A stretch of 64,000 nucleotides of DNA, taken from positions 4,402,001-4,466,000 of the forward strand of contig NC_051099.1 in the NCBI RefSeq assembly GCF_901709675.1. The letters are read 5' to 3'. Source of the stretch: Syngnathus acus (taxonomy: Eukaryota; Chordata; Actinopteri; Syngnathiformes; Syngnathidae). The first letter of the stretch is position 1, and the number at the start of each line of letters is the position of its first letter. Under the pieces are notes generated by a model that was not told the origin of the DNA, searched no databases, and worked only from the letters and a program-made list of their open reading frames with translations. Below are positions 24,859 to 41,900 of the stretch, piece by piece. The translations under genes and the position numbers were made by a program.

Positions 24859-25853
24859 GGGGCTGCAATGCTTCCTGGAAGGAATGAAAGGCACTTTTTA
24901 TATAATAATAATTGTATATGTATATATTTAAAATCTCACCTTTCTTTTAAAAGCAACAAACAATAGCTTAATCAAAAGTGCTCCTTTGAAGCATTACATA
25001 TGAAGAGCAGGTGTATCTAATGTTGTGGCTGGTAAATGTACAGAGGAACATGACAGTAGTATGCTAAATAAAAAATAATAATAACAATGAAGATGAATTA
25101 AAATTGCTGTTTAATTTAATTTCAAAACGTTTTCCCATCAATGCACAGCATTCGGGAAAAGATGTACTCAGGTGCATCAATTAGTACCGTTAGCTTACAT
25201 GACCTTAGCATCTTGTAAAAGCGGACGCCAAAATATTTTTTATCTGTTACGCTCTCGTCTTCAACCCGGATTAAAATACCTTAAATTCCTGGAAGAAAGT
25301 GGGCGCGATACATTTGAAACACTACCAAGTTGATAAGAAGGGTCGCTCGAAAGAAATGAGGGAACTGATCTTTTGGCTGTTGTGTGTCACTAGATAACAT
25401 CTCCCCAAGAAACATGACCACAGGTCCGTTGCCCGGTGGACTTGGTTTTCAAAATAATAATTATCATTTAATTAGATTACAACCCACATGCTTTAAATAA
25501 ATTATGTAAATGTGTTTTATTATTTTACACTTATGTACATTTGGGAAATTAATGTAAACAGTTTTGTTTATGGTCGGACTACTATAGTCGAAACACTTTA
25601 TACCCACGCAGGCTGCATGCAAGCGAGATTAGTCTTGAGCTTTTGCGTCCTGATCGGTACCGTCCGTAAATCACGAGAAGGTCAGACGGTTTGAGCTACA
25701 AGTCGGGAAAACTCGTTTTAATTATCAAAACAAAATGCATGTTAATAAGTCTGTTTAAAAACAAGAAGGGGATCTTCTTTTGCAACAAGAAGGGGTCATA
25801 CTTTTTAGAAACCTGTCAATTCTATTCTCGCTCTCTGTGATCCACTGGTTGAT
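24859..25853. other. Divergent promoter region tomm40l / fdxacb1
   Basis: A 1-kb spacer between two divergent housekeeping genes, likely carrying both promoters and a non-coding first exon of tomm40l. The central part (about 24900-25130) is AT-rich. No coding exon was recognised. Confidence 0.55.
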
Positions 25854-27988
25854 ATGTCTCGTTCGCTGTCAATATTGCTGGTGGGAGAAGGGAACTTTTC
25901 ATTTTCCGCTGCTTTGTGTTGCTTTCCATCGGAGATGAGCGTCACAGCCACTTGTCTGCAGCCGCAGGAGGAGGCACTGCGGCAGGAAGGTGCACTCAAT
26001 AACATGCAGATCATCAAGGACTCCGGTGAGGATTTTTGGATTGTTAAAATTCCTAAATTACTGCATTGTAGTTTTATTGCATATTTTGTTACGTCTTTTT
26101 GCAGGTGGAAGGGTGCTTTTCGAGGTAGACAGCACAAAGCTCGGGGAATGTGCGTCCCTGCAAGGGCATTTATTTGACCGTGTCGTTTTTAACTTTCCAC
26201 ACTGCGGGAGAAAGAGCGGAGTTAAAAAGAACAGACAACTTCTCAAAGATTTCTTTCTCAGGTAAAATTGCATAAAACTTTTATTTTAGCTGACATGCTT
26301 TTTGTTTAAAATGTCAGGAAAAGACTACTAGAACATCTGTGTGTTTTTATTTTTTTGCACCCGTAGTTGCATTCAGGTGTTAGCCGAAGATGGGGAGGTT
26401 CACGTTTCCCTCTGCAACGGACAAGGCGGGACGCCGGCCGACCAGCCGAGGCGAGAGCGGCACAACAGCTGGCAGGTGGTCGCCATGGCAGCAGAAGCAC
26501 GCCTCATCCTCAGTGATGTCCGCCCTTTCGAAAGTGACAAATACCAGATCTACAAATGCACCGGATACAGGTAAGACTCAAAGGTGAGTGTTTAAATAGC
26601 TTTTTCATTTATTGTGGGATTGGAAGTTATTTTAATGTTATATGCTTTTCCGCAGGAGTCAGGATAAAGGCTTCCATTTGGAGAATGCTATGCTCCATGT
26701 GTTTACTCGTAGCGTTCCCTACAGCTGTCCTCAGGTGTTTAAAATGGAGGAGTTTGTGGAAGGAGAAAAAATCCAGTACAACATACCGTCCGAACTCAGT
26801 GATTACATATCTCGGTAATATGAACTAATATAAATGAATATAAACTGTCTGTCTGACTGCCTTTCTCCTTCTTTTAGGGGCTTTCTCACTCCAGATTCTG
26901 TCCATCCTGTCAAATTAGTGCAAGATTTTCTTCTGGAAAAGTTACAGGAAAAGTGGTCAGTCTCCATGATGACAGAGACCCCTCCCCTGCTCATCACAGC
27001 TAAACAGTTGCATTTAGGTTGCCCTGATATCGACCACACATTGTTCTACTGGATTCACGCTTGTCAGAAAGAGCTGGATTGTGAGGCTTGTACATCCGCA
27101 CGTGAGTCGGAGTGTAAAGGGGTGGATGGAATAAGGTCATTGTGCTCTCCCGATGTTGACCTTGAAGGGGAAACTGCTGTTTATATGTTACGGCCCTCGT
27201 TACGCCCCCTGATGGAAGCCGCTAAGACAGAAGAGTGGACCGGTGTTGAGACAGAAATGGAAAAAAAAGATCTTCAAGGAATTCATTTGGATCACGGTGT
27301 GGCGAGCTCGCTGGTCGGTGTCAGCGGTCTGGTGTTCCAAAATGTTCCGGTCAAACACTGGGCTCTGCCTGTCTTCCACGAGCTGCTCTTTACTGGTGTT
27401 CTCCATAAAAAGTACGAGCCTGTAAAAGTTCTTGAGCAGACTTTGGGAACGCTGCTAGCGCCCTATGGTGTCTCCTTGGTGACCAAGCAGGAAGGTCTGC
27501 ATCTGGTTGCACAGCCAATGGGTTTAATCGGTAAAGTACTCACAAATAACACCAGTGACGTCAGTGTGACCGTTTCTTTAAATCTGGACCTCCTCGCCAT
27601 GCTCATGTTCTCATTCCCGGACTGGAGGCTGCTCTGGTCACATGACCCGCGCTTCTCACAGCAGTTTGCCATAAGACCAACCCCTGGGACACCTTTCGCC
27701 GCATATTCCTTGTACCCTGAGATCTTCAGCTTTGACATCAGCTTCTGGACAGAGATGGCGTGGGAGGAGAAGAAATTCTACGGGCTGGTCCGTGAGGCCT
27801 CCTGCGGGACTGTGGAGCATGTTAAACTCATTGATAAATTCTCACATCCGGATCTGAGCCAGACCAGCTACTGCTACAGGCTGGTTTACCACTCACATAC
27901 ACGTGCATTGTCACACACACAAGCCATCGAATTCCACAAACGCTTGGAGTCATTGCTGTCCTCATGCTTGGAAGTTACAATTAGGTAG
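25854..27988 (+). CDS. fdxacb1: FDXACB1, ferredoxin-fold anticodon-binding domain protein 1
   Basis: Five exons (25854-26025, 26105-26261, 26367-26570, 26656-26814, 26878-27988) join in frame to 600 residues; human FDXACB1 is of similar length. The N-terminus, ILLVGEGNFSFSAAL, is the glycine-rich loop of the BMT5-like (DUF2431) Rossmann domain related to rRNA uridine methyltransferases, continuing with FDRVVFNFPHCGRKSG. The long last exon has a middle region and ends in a ferredoxin-fold anticodon-binding domain (about residues 505-600): SLYPEIFSFDISFW, LIDKFSHPDLSQTSYCYRL and FHKRLESLL. That fold is shared with mitochondrial phenylalanyl-tRNA synthetase. The biochemical role in animals is not established, so I give only domain content. 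It lies just upstream of alg9 in tandem, and the two are neighbours in human as well. Confidence 0.9.
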
Positions 27989-28590
27989 CAGCTAATATTC
28001 CTAAATTTGGCTGCTAAATGTGATTTATTTTGAGAGTTGTAACTCCCTGCATATTAGAATATTAATATAAGCAAATGTTGTGTGAAAGTGGTTGGGAATC
28101 TCTGCTCTAAAGCTATTTTATAGAAGGAATGGAAATAAGAGAATGTTTATTAATCAGTATTATTTAATGTTTGAGTTGTATGCTCAGCAAGAGACTTTGA
28201 GCCAAAATTAAGATACATTGATGCATTATGCAATATATGCAAGAAAACAAAGAGGCTCATACTGTGTATTAAACAATAAAATCTCATGTTACATCCAAAA
28301 ATTGTAAATTGCTCCACATGATAATGCAATTGTACACTATTCGATGCATTATGTAAAATGCAGTACTGTACATTGCCATGTTTACAATAAATGAAATATT
28401 TGCGTGTTTTATTTCTGAAACTACTTTTTGTTGCCTTACTATTTCAAAAAAGAGCATTATCATTAACATAAATTAACGAAAGGCGACTCGGAATAAATTT
28501 GTTTGACGGAAAGAAACGAAGGGCAACTCGGAACAGGCTCGGCGAGAAATGACGGAAATGAACGAAGGGACTCGGAGGAGCGTTTTAAAC
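27989..28590. other. fdxacb1 3' region and alg9 promoter
   Basis: The fdxacb1 3' UTR has AATAAA at 28275-28280 and further AATAAA copies near 28387. The right part, from about 28470, is the alg9 promoter and 5' UTR and includes a triplicated GACTCGGA-type motif described under findings. Confidence 0.55.
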
Positions 28591-31500
28591 ATGGCGGCCA
28601 AGGCGCTCCGTCAGCGAACCAGACGAGGTAGCAAACAAGATCCGAACCACGTCAACGTCTCTGCAGAGGCTCGTACGCCGAAAGAGGAGAAAGGGAGCGA
28701 AGATAGTAAAGTTGCAGACACTGGGCAAGAGTACGTACGAAGCGGGGGATGAGAGAAAGTACACACATGTTGTCATGTCCATCCCCGGGTTGACTGACAG
28801 CTCGTGCAGGGGTGGCAAGAAGCTGGCGTGCTAGCTATTTCATGCCGATTGCATGACAATAGCTATTAACCTTAACGAGTAATGCATATTAACTATAATT
28901 CCAATGATATTATCTGCATCGTTTCCGCTTTCGAAACAATTGCGTTGTTGACGCGTCAGCTTCATTCATTCGTCATTCTCCTCTCGTGCATCTTTTATGA
29001 CACTTTCAATATAGATACGTGATTTTACTGTGCATATGTATTATGAATCATCAATTTTAAATTCTTTGAGTATCATATTTTGGTGACGTGTCATTCTCGG
29101 GTGACGCTTCAAAGCGATCTGCAAAAAGCAATCTGATGACGTGAGAAATGCTTACCTTGACATATTTAATTGTCTTTATTAGCTCTTTATTATTTACCCG
29201 TCTAAGAGATTTGCTTTATTTTCCTCGTTTCAAACCACCTTCGGTTCGTGTTGTTTGTTTCCTGGTAGGGTGTAAAGTCCTTTGTCGCTTTTTGTAAAAC
29301 AGTCGCATGAAGGATTGCAAGGTTGCAAAAAAGTGAGTGCAAAATCGCGAATTTGATCATCTGTGCTGTTGTAAACTATCTTAAAGTTACTTATATCTTG
29401 TCTTTTCACGTTACTAAGATCAGATTCTGCGGGTAAAATTGCAATAATAAGGTGACTTGACTTGGACTTGACCTATTTAAGGACTTGACTTGACTTGCCC
29501 AAGAAAAAAAATGACTTGGGACTTACTTGAGACTTTAAGGTTAAGACTTGAGACTTACTTGAGATTTGCACATGTGTGACTTGATCCCATCTCTGGTTCA
29601 GTTAATGTCAGATGGGATCAGCAGCAGCTCACAAAGCTACTGAAAATGAATGAAAGGATGGATAATAAAGTACATTTAAGTTATTTTAACAACTCATTTG
29701 TTAATTGCATAGGGCAATAAGTCGTGGTGGGCAGGTATGGGCCCCGGAAGGCTCGACCGCGTTTAAATGTCTGCTGTCGGCACGCTTCTGCGCAGCATTG
29801 CTGAGCAACATCTCCGACTGCGATGAGACCTTCAACTATTGGGAGCCTGTGAGTAAGAAAAAAAATAAGCCCATATATGGTGAAATATCTGACTTACTGG
29901 TATTTAAAAAAAAAAACAACAACAACTTTATGTTTGTAATAGCTGTGATGACTCTTTTCTGACAGATGCACTACCTGCTTTATGGCACAGGGATGCAAAC
30001 GTGGGAATACTCGCCATTGTATGCCATCAGGTCCTACGCTTATTTATGGCTTCACGCTTTGCCGGCCTGTTTGCACGCCCATGTCCTGCAGACAAGCAAG
30101 GCAAGTGTGACATCACAACATGACACGTGCGTAGGAGCTTTGCTATTGACGTTTGTGTTTGCAGGTGTTGGTCTTCTACTTTGTGCGATGTGTCCTCGCA
30201 TTCTGCTGCTGTGTCTGCGAGCTCTATTTCTACAAGTGAGTCTGTTTTCATGTTTTGGGAGTAATTTATCGGCAGTTAATTATAACTTTTTGTTTCTAGG
30301 GCTGTTTGTAAGAAATTCGGTTTGCACGTGGGACGACTGATGCTGGCTTTTCTCGTCCTGAGCACCGGAATGTTCAGCTCATCTGCAGGTTGTTAAAATA
30401 TATTTTTGTGTGGGTGTTATCGGTGTCATGATATCTCATTTTTGTTGCCTTTCCTTCCGCAGCATTCCTGCCATCCTCTTTCTGCATGTACACCACGTTG
30501 GTCGCCATGACGGGGTGGTTCCAGGACTCCATGCCGTTAGCCATTGCGGGCGTAGCTGCCGGCGCCATCGTTGGCTGGCCTTTCTCTGCTCTGATCGGGT
30601 ACTGTCATCAAATGAATGCCTACTGATCACCTGTGAATGATTTTTTTTTTTTTATTTACCATTTTGGTGTGTTCGCTCTGCAGGGTGCCAATTGCATTTG
30701 ACTTGCTTGTAATGAAGAAGAAGTGGAAGAATTTTATTATGTGGTCTGCTGTTGCTCTGCTGTTACTGCTGGTAAAAAAAAAATATTGGAGCTTAGTGTA
30801 AATTATTTCAGTTAACTTTTATTGCATGATTTTTTTCAGGTTCCCTTGGTTGCAGTGGACTCTTACTTTTATGGCAAACTGGTGGTGGCCCCTCTTAATA
30901 TTCTACTGTATAATGTCTTCACACCACATGGACCCGATTTGTATGGTAATTAACACACACAGCTTTCGTACGTAAGGATTAATTTTTTCTATTTTATGAC
31001 AAAAGGAAAAATTTGAATCTGTAATGCCTTCTTTGGAATACAGATGGCGCCACAATCAAACTGATTTCCTTCAAGTTGCAATGTTGAACACATTTTATTC
31101 CCAGGTACGGAGCCGTGGTACTTCTACTTTGTGAACGGGGCCCTAAACTTCAACCTGGTTTTTATCCTGGCACTTTTTTCCCTGCCACTCACTGCTATCA
31201 TGGAGACGCTTCTGCACAAATTCAATGGTGAGTGAGTGAGTGAGCGAGTGTGTGAATAGGTTTGGAAATGATCTTGGTTTGCGTGCCTCGTGTCTTTGTT
31301 GCAGTGCAGAACCTGGGCCGTCCCTACTGGCTGACCTTGTCACCCATGTATCTGTGGATGTTGGTTTTCTTCACCCGGCCTCACAAAGAAGAACGCTTTC
31401 TCTTTCCCATCTACCCCCTCATCTGCCTCAGCGGCGCTGTGGCCCTCTCATCTCTACAGGTGCGCTTCCGTTTCCGTGTCTGCAAATGATGATGATCATT

Positions 31501-32660
31501 TTTTGTGTTCATTCTTCTCCCTGCAGAAATGCTACCACTTCCTGTTTCAGCGCTACCGTCTGGAGCACTACACGGTCTCCTCCAATTGGCTGGCGCTTAG
31601 TGCCGTGGTGGTTTTTGCTGCGGTGTCACTCTCTCGCTCCGTCGCCCTCTTCAGAGGTACGCCGTGTGTTCATGTGTGCGGATGCAGTTCCTTGGGTCTC
31701 ATGGTTGACTTTTTTTCCATTCTCGACAGGCTACCACGCCCCCCTTGACCTATACCCCGAGTTCCTGCGCATCGCCAGGGACACGAGCCTGCACTCGGTC
31801 CCCGAAGGCAGACCGGTCAGCGTTTGTGTGGGCAAGGAGTGGTACCGCTTCCCGAGTAGCTTCCTTCTTCCTCACAAGTCAGTTCATCTCAATATGTCAA
31901 GACCAATTATCTTCATGTTGAATTTCAGTTTAGCCAGTTTATATCCTTATTGTGTAATGAACTCACAGTTCAGTTCCAGAAGAGACCAGATCATTCTGAC
32001 CTTTCTACCTTGACAGGTTGCCAAAATAATCGGAACTGGAAGTAAACAAAAAGAGAGCAAAGTTTGATTCTTTGAGTACAAACATTTCGTAAATATTCCT
32101 GTTCCTGTTGTTCATTTCCAGCTGGCAACTTCACTTCATCGAAAGTGAGTTCAGAGGTCAACTACCCAAGCCGTACGCTGCGGGCCCTCAGGCCACGCAG
32201 ATCATACCTAATGATATGAACGACCAAAATCTGGAGGAGCCCGGCAGATATGTAAGACGTGCTTCCTCCTCCCAAATGAAATGTTGGTCAGTAACGTTGG
32301 CTCCGTGCAGGTGGACATCCGGCGCTGCCACTACCTGGTAGACCTGGACACAGAAGAAGAAACGCTACGTGAGCCACGCTACACAGCAAACAAAGAAGAG
32401 TGGAACATCATTGCCTTTAAGCCTTTTCTCTATGCTTCCAGGTTGTCCACACTCGGATCTGCCGACTTCTCTTAAAACAGTATTTTTTTGAAATCCTCAC
32501 ATTAATTTCAAAATGGTCTCTCCATCCAAATCTTAGGTCCTCGCCGATCTTCAGAGCGTTTTACATCCCGTTCCTCTCTAACCATCACACCAGCTACAGA
32601 CGCTACGTCATCTTAAAATCCCGGCGGCAAAGGCTGCCATGTGGGCGAGGCCACGGCTGA
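28591..32660 (+). CDS. alg9: ALG9 alpha-1,2-mannosyltransferase
   Basis: Fifteen exons encode the ER membrane glycosyltransferase (GT22) that adds alpha-1,2-mannoses to the dolichol-linked N-glycan precursor. Landmarks in order: GGQVWAPEGSTAFKCLLSAR, the lumenal acidic loop SDCDETFNYWEP (29713-29848), LPSSFCMYTTLVAMTGW, NVFTPHGPDLYG, the GT22 signature HKEERFLFPIYPLICL (10th exon), EHYTVSSNWLAL, VCVGKEWYRFPSSFLLP and PNDMNDQNLEEPGRY. The stop is at 32658-32660. I chose ATG 28591 (aaacATGG, MAAKALRQRTRRG, resembling human MASRGARQRLKG). An in-frame ATG at 28549 would add 14 residues and lies in a local repeat. Exon 1 ends at 28730 and exon 2 starts at 29713. The intron 30101-30164 uses a GC donor. 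Multiple hydrophobic segments are visible. Confidence 0.92.
29449..29585. repeat. Degenerate GACTTG repeat in alg9 intron 1
   Basis: The hexamer gacttg or its variants (acttgag, gacttgg) recur more than a dozen times in 135 bases, irregularly spaced. It looks like a decayed interspersed repeat of a type I associate with teleost genomes. No open frame or terminal repeat was identified. Confidence 0.6.
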
Positions 32661-33427
32661 CCTTTGAACCTGGGCTTCACTCCGATGCAACAACAGCATC
32701 CTTCCCTTTGACTTGACACAGCTGCTGTGTGCGTGTTTTGAAACATTCGTCTTAAGGAATGAAGATAAGGACCCTTTAAGGACTTTGTGTGTCTGTGTGT
32801 GCATGTGAAAACAATTCCACGGGTTGTCTACAGGCAGTAATTGTTTGTGTGTCACTGTGTCTCGTGTGTTATTTGAATGAAGCTGTTCAGATCTGTTTCA
32901 AGTGTGGCTTGAATGCATTCAATGGAATAACGTCATCAAAATGTTTACTAAGGTGTGACGTGAGAATGAATGGAAATCAAAAAAATGTGACACAATCATT
33001 TTGTTTTTCAATAAAATAACAGCACCACTGTCTGATTTGTTTATTTACTTAACAAACATACAAAGAACAGTTGACATGACACAGCTTTACAAATATCAAC
33101 AAAGTTGAACATGCTGCGTTATTGACGAGCAACCTCAACACTTTTTGAATCAAAAAGGATTGTTTCACCAGGAAATAGGGAGAAGCCTTTTATTTTTTTA
33201 GGATTGTGGCACTGTACAACATAAAAACAAGCACTTGCAGTCTCCTGTTAAATAAATTCAGTGAACATTGACAAGCATATCAGTGAGATGTCAACAGGTC
33301 ATGCAAAAGTCATGCAGACTTTTTTTTAATTTTTTTTTTAAAGGAAATTCATTACCTGAAACCAAATGCACCATGCTCAGTTCATTCTACATAACATCCA
33401 ACATCAGACAACATTATTACGCACACA
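32661..33427. other. Convergent 3' region alg9 / layn
   Basis: This holds the 3' UTR of alg9 with AATAAA at 33010-33015, and the minus-strand layn 3' UTR, with a possible signal at 33189-33194 (TTTATT on the plus strand). No further gene is seen. Confidence 0.6.
33010..33015 (+). terminator. alg9: Polyadenylation signal of alg9
   Basis: Canonical AATAAA 350 bases after the stop codon, followed by a TG-rich stretch. Confidence 0.6.
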
Positions 33428-37037
<3,610 letters not shown>

Positions 37038-38917
37038 GGCTTCTGGCATCTGACTTTGACTGGAGTTACTTAGTTTGTCATATCACTGTCACGAAATCAG
37101 CACGTCATCAGCCAAAAGTTGACAGAACGATCGGGATGCTCCGCATGTCCAAAAAAAAATAGTTCGAATGAAGAAGTAAGGTCTTCTTGTGTGTGTGTGT
37201 GTTGCAGACCGATGTGTGTGTGTCGAGAAAGGAGGAGCAAGGAAGAGAAGATGAGAAGGGGGCAGTACGTGTTAGGGAGGGGGGCTGTAATCTGTTAAGA
37301 GCAGTCTTAATGATCGTCAGAAGAGGCGGCATTGATCGCAGAGACATCTAATCACGCAAGTGCTTCTCATTGTAAACGCTGACACGAGGCAGATTTCACT
37401 CCTGGCTTTATGACAGGCGCTTTAGGGGATTGTCATTACAAAGGTGTTACATGAAAATGATCTGCTAGAATTTCATCAGCCCTAAGCTTTTGGGTAATGT
37501 GAATTATATTTAATTTTTTTTTTGCTTAGATGAGAGTCAGATGGCAAGTTGTATAACCAGTCTATTCTTCTATTGATGTCAGCTAATTTAGCATCAGTCC
37601 ATCATTTTGTTCTCAAACTTGCCAATTTGATAATAACAAGGATCAGCAGCTATTGATGCTAGCTCATACATTTCTCAGCACAAATGGAGGAAAAGAGAAT
37701 GTATGCACTTCCTGATGGGAGTCATTTCTAAAATGGCCTATAAGGTTGATTTAGGAGCAGCAAGGAGACATCAAGCGGACTTTGTGGATGCTTCATCAGG
37801 AATCCGCTGGGTGAGTTGGCGAGGAACACAAACTATGGGTAAGAACTGCTGCAACTGCTAATCCCGTTATGTTTGATCGATTCCAGTCTGGGGTTTACAT
37901 TGGAGGGTGTCACGTTGAGGTTAGCAGGTGGACTATAAAGCAGAAGACAACGGAACTCTTCTTGTTTACAACATCTGAGGAGCTTTCATTCAATTAAGAC
38001 TCACGTGGTGCACACATGCTCTGTCTCAGGCCATCCCGTTGACCTCCTCTTCCCTCCATCCTAATTAGTTAAAGGGAATCTAGATGAATGCTCCCGTGGG
38101 AATGGTCCCCGTACATCACCCGTACATAGAAAAAACGGGTGGGTGGTACTCAGAAGGAAAATTCACCACATGACATTTAGGGAGGATTGCTAAGTGTACT
38201 TTTTTTTTCCACTGAGTCAAACCATGACAGCAGAATGGTCAGCTGATTAAATAAGCTTATTCGAAGCTATAAACTCGCATCTTTTGTAATGCAATGCAGG
38301 CCTCGTAAAACACAAACACAAAGACGCACACAAAAGTGCTGATTTGCACCACAGACAGACAAAACTGTTTTGCGCGCCAACCAAAAGTACTTTCCACTAA
38401 ATTAGATTTGAATAATGCGAGTTGGCACGCCACCAGATGTGGCGTCCGCAATGCGTAGGAAACAAGCCTCGACTCGGTGACCCAAAAGGAAAGTCGGAAC
38501 TCTCCATCAGCAGACGTAAAAGCCTTTTAATGGAACGTTATGGTAACTCCACGACGCGTTCCTGTTTGCGAGTTGATAAACGACCGGTTGTTAAGGAAAC
38601 TGTTGAAGATGATGTAGGTGCACCTGAAAATCTCACCAATGCAATATTTTGAACAAGAACTCTGGCCATGGAAGGGAAGGATCAGCAGGGAAGAAGCTGA
38701 TTGGCTGATGACACAGAGCAAAACCAATTAGAGAATAGAAATGTTTTAACTCTGATGCCCAAATTAAACAAAGACCAAAGTGTTCAAAATATATTGTAAT
38801 CCAAAAAAAACATCAAATCAACAATCTAAATGATATGTGATACATTTCTTAATTATATTCAAACCATGACTTTAATTTCATATGTCACGTAACAGCATTT
38901 TTCAAACCGTTTAGCAT
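37038..38917. other. Intergenic: layn 5' flank and cfb 3' flank
   Basis: A 1.9-kb region without a supported exon. The layn promoter lies just right of 37037. A short GT-rich stretch is at about 37188-37202. The cfb 3' UTR occupies the right end. Confidence 0.55.
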
Positions 38918-41900
38918 TTAGTTCTTCAAAAACTCCAGCGGTGCATAATCATCCTGGTTGTCGTTTCCAAGGATAGTTTTGAGGAAAGGTACAACCTTGA
39001 AAAGATTGATGTGGAAATCTCGGGAGTCCCCATCCGAGTTGACCACACCGCCGCCTTTGCACAGATTTTTGCTTCCCCAGCTGACCAGCCCGATCTGTAG
39101 ATAAAGAACAAATTGGTCCATTTATTACCGTATTTTCCAGACTATAAGGCGCACCTAAAAACCTAAAATTTTCTCAAAAGCCGACAGTGCACCTTATAGT
39201 CCGGTGCGCGTTATATATGGACCAAATTCCTAAATTTAAACTGGCCCGAAGCATTGTGTCCTGAAATCAATCATAAGTGGCCCGCTGAAGACTATGAATC
39301 ATGAATCAAAAAGACTATGGATCATTATGTTGTGATTATAAAGTCATTTGCTGCGTCTGAAGTTGAAATAAAAAAGAGAAAATGGAGAATGATTTGATTT
39401 GGATTAAAAATCTGACATGATGCATTAATGGTGCGCCTTATAGTCCAATGCGCCTTATATAAGGACAACGTTTTAAAATGGGCCATTCATTGAAGGTGCG
39501 CCTTATAGTCCGGTGCGACTTATAGTCCGGAAAATACGGTATATATTCGTCCATACATTAAAAGGTTGAACCTCTTCTCTTAACTGTAAAGCAGATATCT
39601 TGGTACCTAACCTAAATTTTATTTTTTTTTTACCCAAAAATATGTCTTTTATTGTTCCTCACCTGCACCGTGCGATGCTCAAAGTTCTTGAAGACAGCAC
39701 CTCCGGAGTCACCTGCATCAAATGACATTCCTCAGTGGAAAATAGCATTCCATAACTATGTGGAAAAAAAAAATCACGTCAACCTACCTGTACATGCTAT
39801 ATGATCTCTGAAGGGAATCAAACCACCAGTGCACAGGAAGTTTCCCGTCACGGGAACCTCTGGGTTTTTTGTTGTGATTCCCGGTGCCTCCAATGCATGT
39901 TGAATGCATTCATCCCTCTGCGTTGCGCAACAGGAAAATCAAATCAGCTCAAGGGAATTTTTGCAAACACAAGCGGTTGTTAAGAACTCACCTTATCGCC
40001 GAGTTTAGCATGGACGTGTTTTTCATCTACCCATTGACTCTTACTGCGTGTCAGGAATGTAAGTTTTTCCATATTCTTTAAAAGTAGCTGCTCTGTAGTT
40101 TGAGACACAGACAATTTAGTATTTATTGTTACAAAACAATAAAAAGATATACTAAATAGTGAAGTACTTTTGATTGCCCCAGATATTTATTACTATTTCT
40201 TTTATAATATTAAGCCAATAGACCACAACTCAAAACTGTAATTTTAAAAATGTTTGTTTCACGTGTTGCGCTAGAATTATTTTGTTACTTTAGTTACCTT
40301 GTTGTGCGCAGGTGGAATCACCAACCAGTTGTAGAGCAATACTAGTCTCCTGGGTACAGGGTATGCAAATTGGTCTAAACAAGAAGAGAGGACAATATTG
40401 CCAACAATTTCACAAATGTGACTTTTTTCAAATCACAAGTAAATTATATTGTACCTGGCCAGTGTGGAGATTTTAACAAATTCGGTAAGTTGTACGAGAG
40501 CCACGTCGTAGTCGTAAAATTCCTTCACGCCCTCGTTCACTTTAGCGCTGACGTCGAACTTTGGGTGTAAAAAGAAATCCTTGACTTTTTTTGCTGTCGG
40601 AGATAGAAAGATGGAAACCAAATCTTACAAAAAACTAAAAATCTCTACAACATAAATTTCCATAGATGAATTCCAACCCCCCCCCAAAAAAAAAAAAAAA
40701 AATCTGTGATAATGGCAAATGAACCGTGATTTACAATACAATGCAAAATGATGAAGGGTCAACCGGGGTCATCTTACTTCTGCCTTGTCCGTCGTTGATG
40801 TCAACTGTGATGTGTTTGGGCAAATCTTCATATGTGAAGCAGTGAGCGGCGGTCAAGATGAACATGGGCGTCACCAGAGAGCCCATACAATTCATCACTC
40901 TACCATTGTTCTTAAAATATCAGTCAAACACAAATTAGATTCAGTCCACAAAGGTACTGCAGCAGGGGAAAAAAATAAAAAACAGAAAAATTCTTCATTT
41001 TTCACCTGGGTAACAATCAGCGCTGCCCATGGATAGTTTTCCCTTTTTTCAGTGGTGACATAATCCTTGTGAAGACCACACGAGCCTTGGACATCGCCCT
41101 CATCTGAAAGTGGATCAAAACCGATGGTTCACAATTTCATTTACCGTATTTTCCGGACTATAATATCCTTATATAAGGCGCACCGGACTATAAAGCGCAC
41201 CATTAATGCATCATGTCAGATTTTTAATCCAAATCAAATCATTTTCCATTTCATCTTTTTTATTTCAACTTCAGACACAACAAATTACTTTATAATCACA
41301 AAATAATGATCCATAGTCTTTTTGATTCATGATTCACAGTCTTCAGCAGGCCACTTATGATTGATTTCATGACACAATGCTTCGGGCCAGTTTAAATTTA
41401 GGAATTTGGTCCATATATAAGGCGCACCGGACTATAAGGCGCACTGTTGGCTTTTGAGAAAATCTTAGGTTTTTAGGTGCGCCTTATAGTCTGGAAAATA
41501 CGGTAATACTATTAGAAGAAATGACAATTAAAAAATATTTGTATTACTGAGTTACACAAAGTAACGGAGGTGAGGTGGAAGCAAAAAAAAAAAACACAAA
41601 GCAAAAATCCAAAACTCACCGATGATTTCATCAAATGTCTTTTGCAATTGTTTTATGTTTTCCAGCCGGAAGTAATGGTTGCCACCCGTCGTGGTGACCA
41701 GAGGCTTCAAGTCATCGTCAAAGATCTGTGCCCCGATGGCGAAAATGTAAATGTCTGAAAGAAAGACCCAAAATTCAGATTGGACTCAAAACCATCGGAG
41801 CTAAGGCCAACTCACCCAAGAACTCTGCTCTTAAGGGTTCTTTCTTATAATTGGAGTCCATGTAGACCAGATTCTTGATTTTTCTCACTGTCAACTCAGG

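Noticed and set aside
31240-32013. A 257-codon plus-strand open frame overlapping alg9
   Set aside because: It is out of frame with the conserved ALG9 exons for much of its length and spans several introns with good splice sites.
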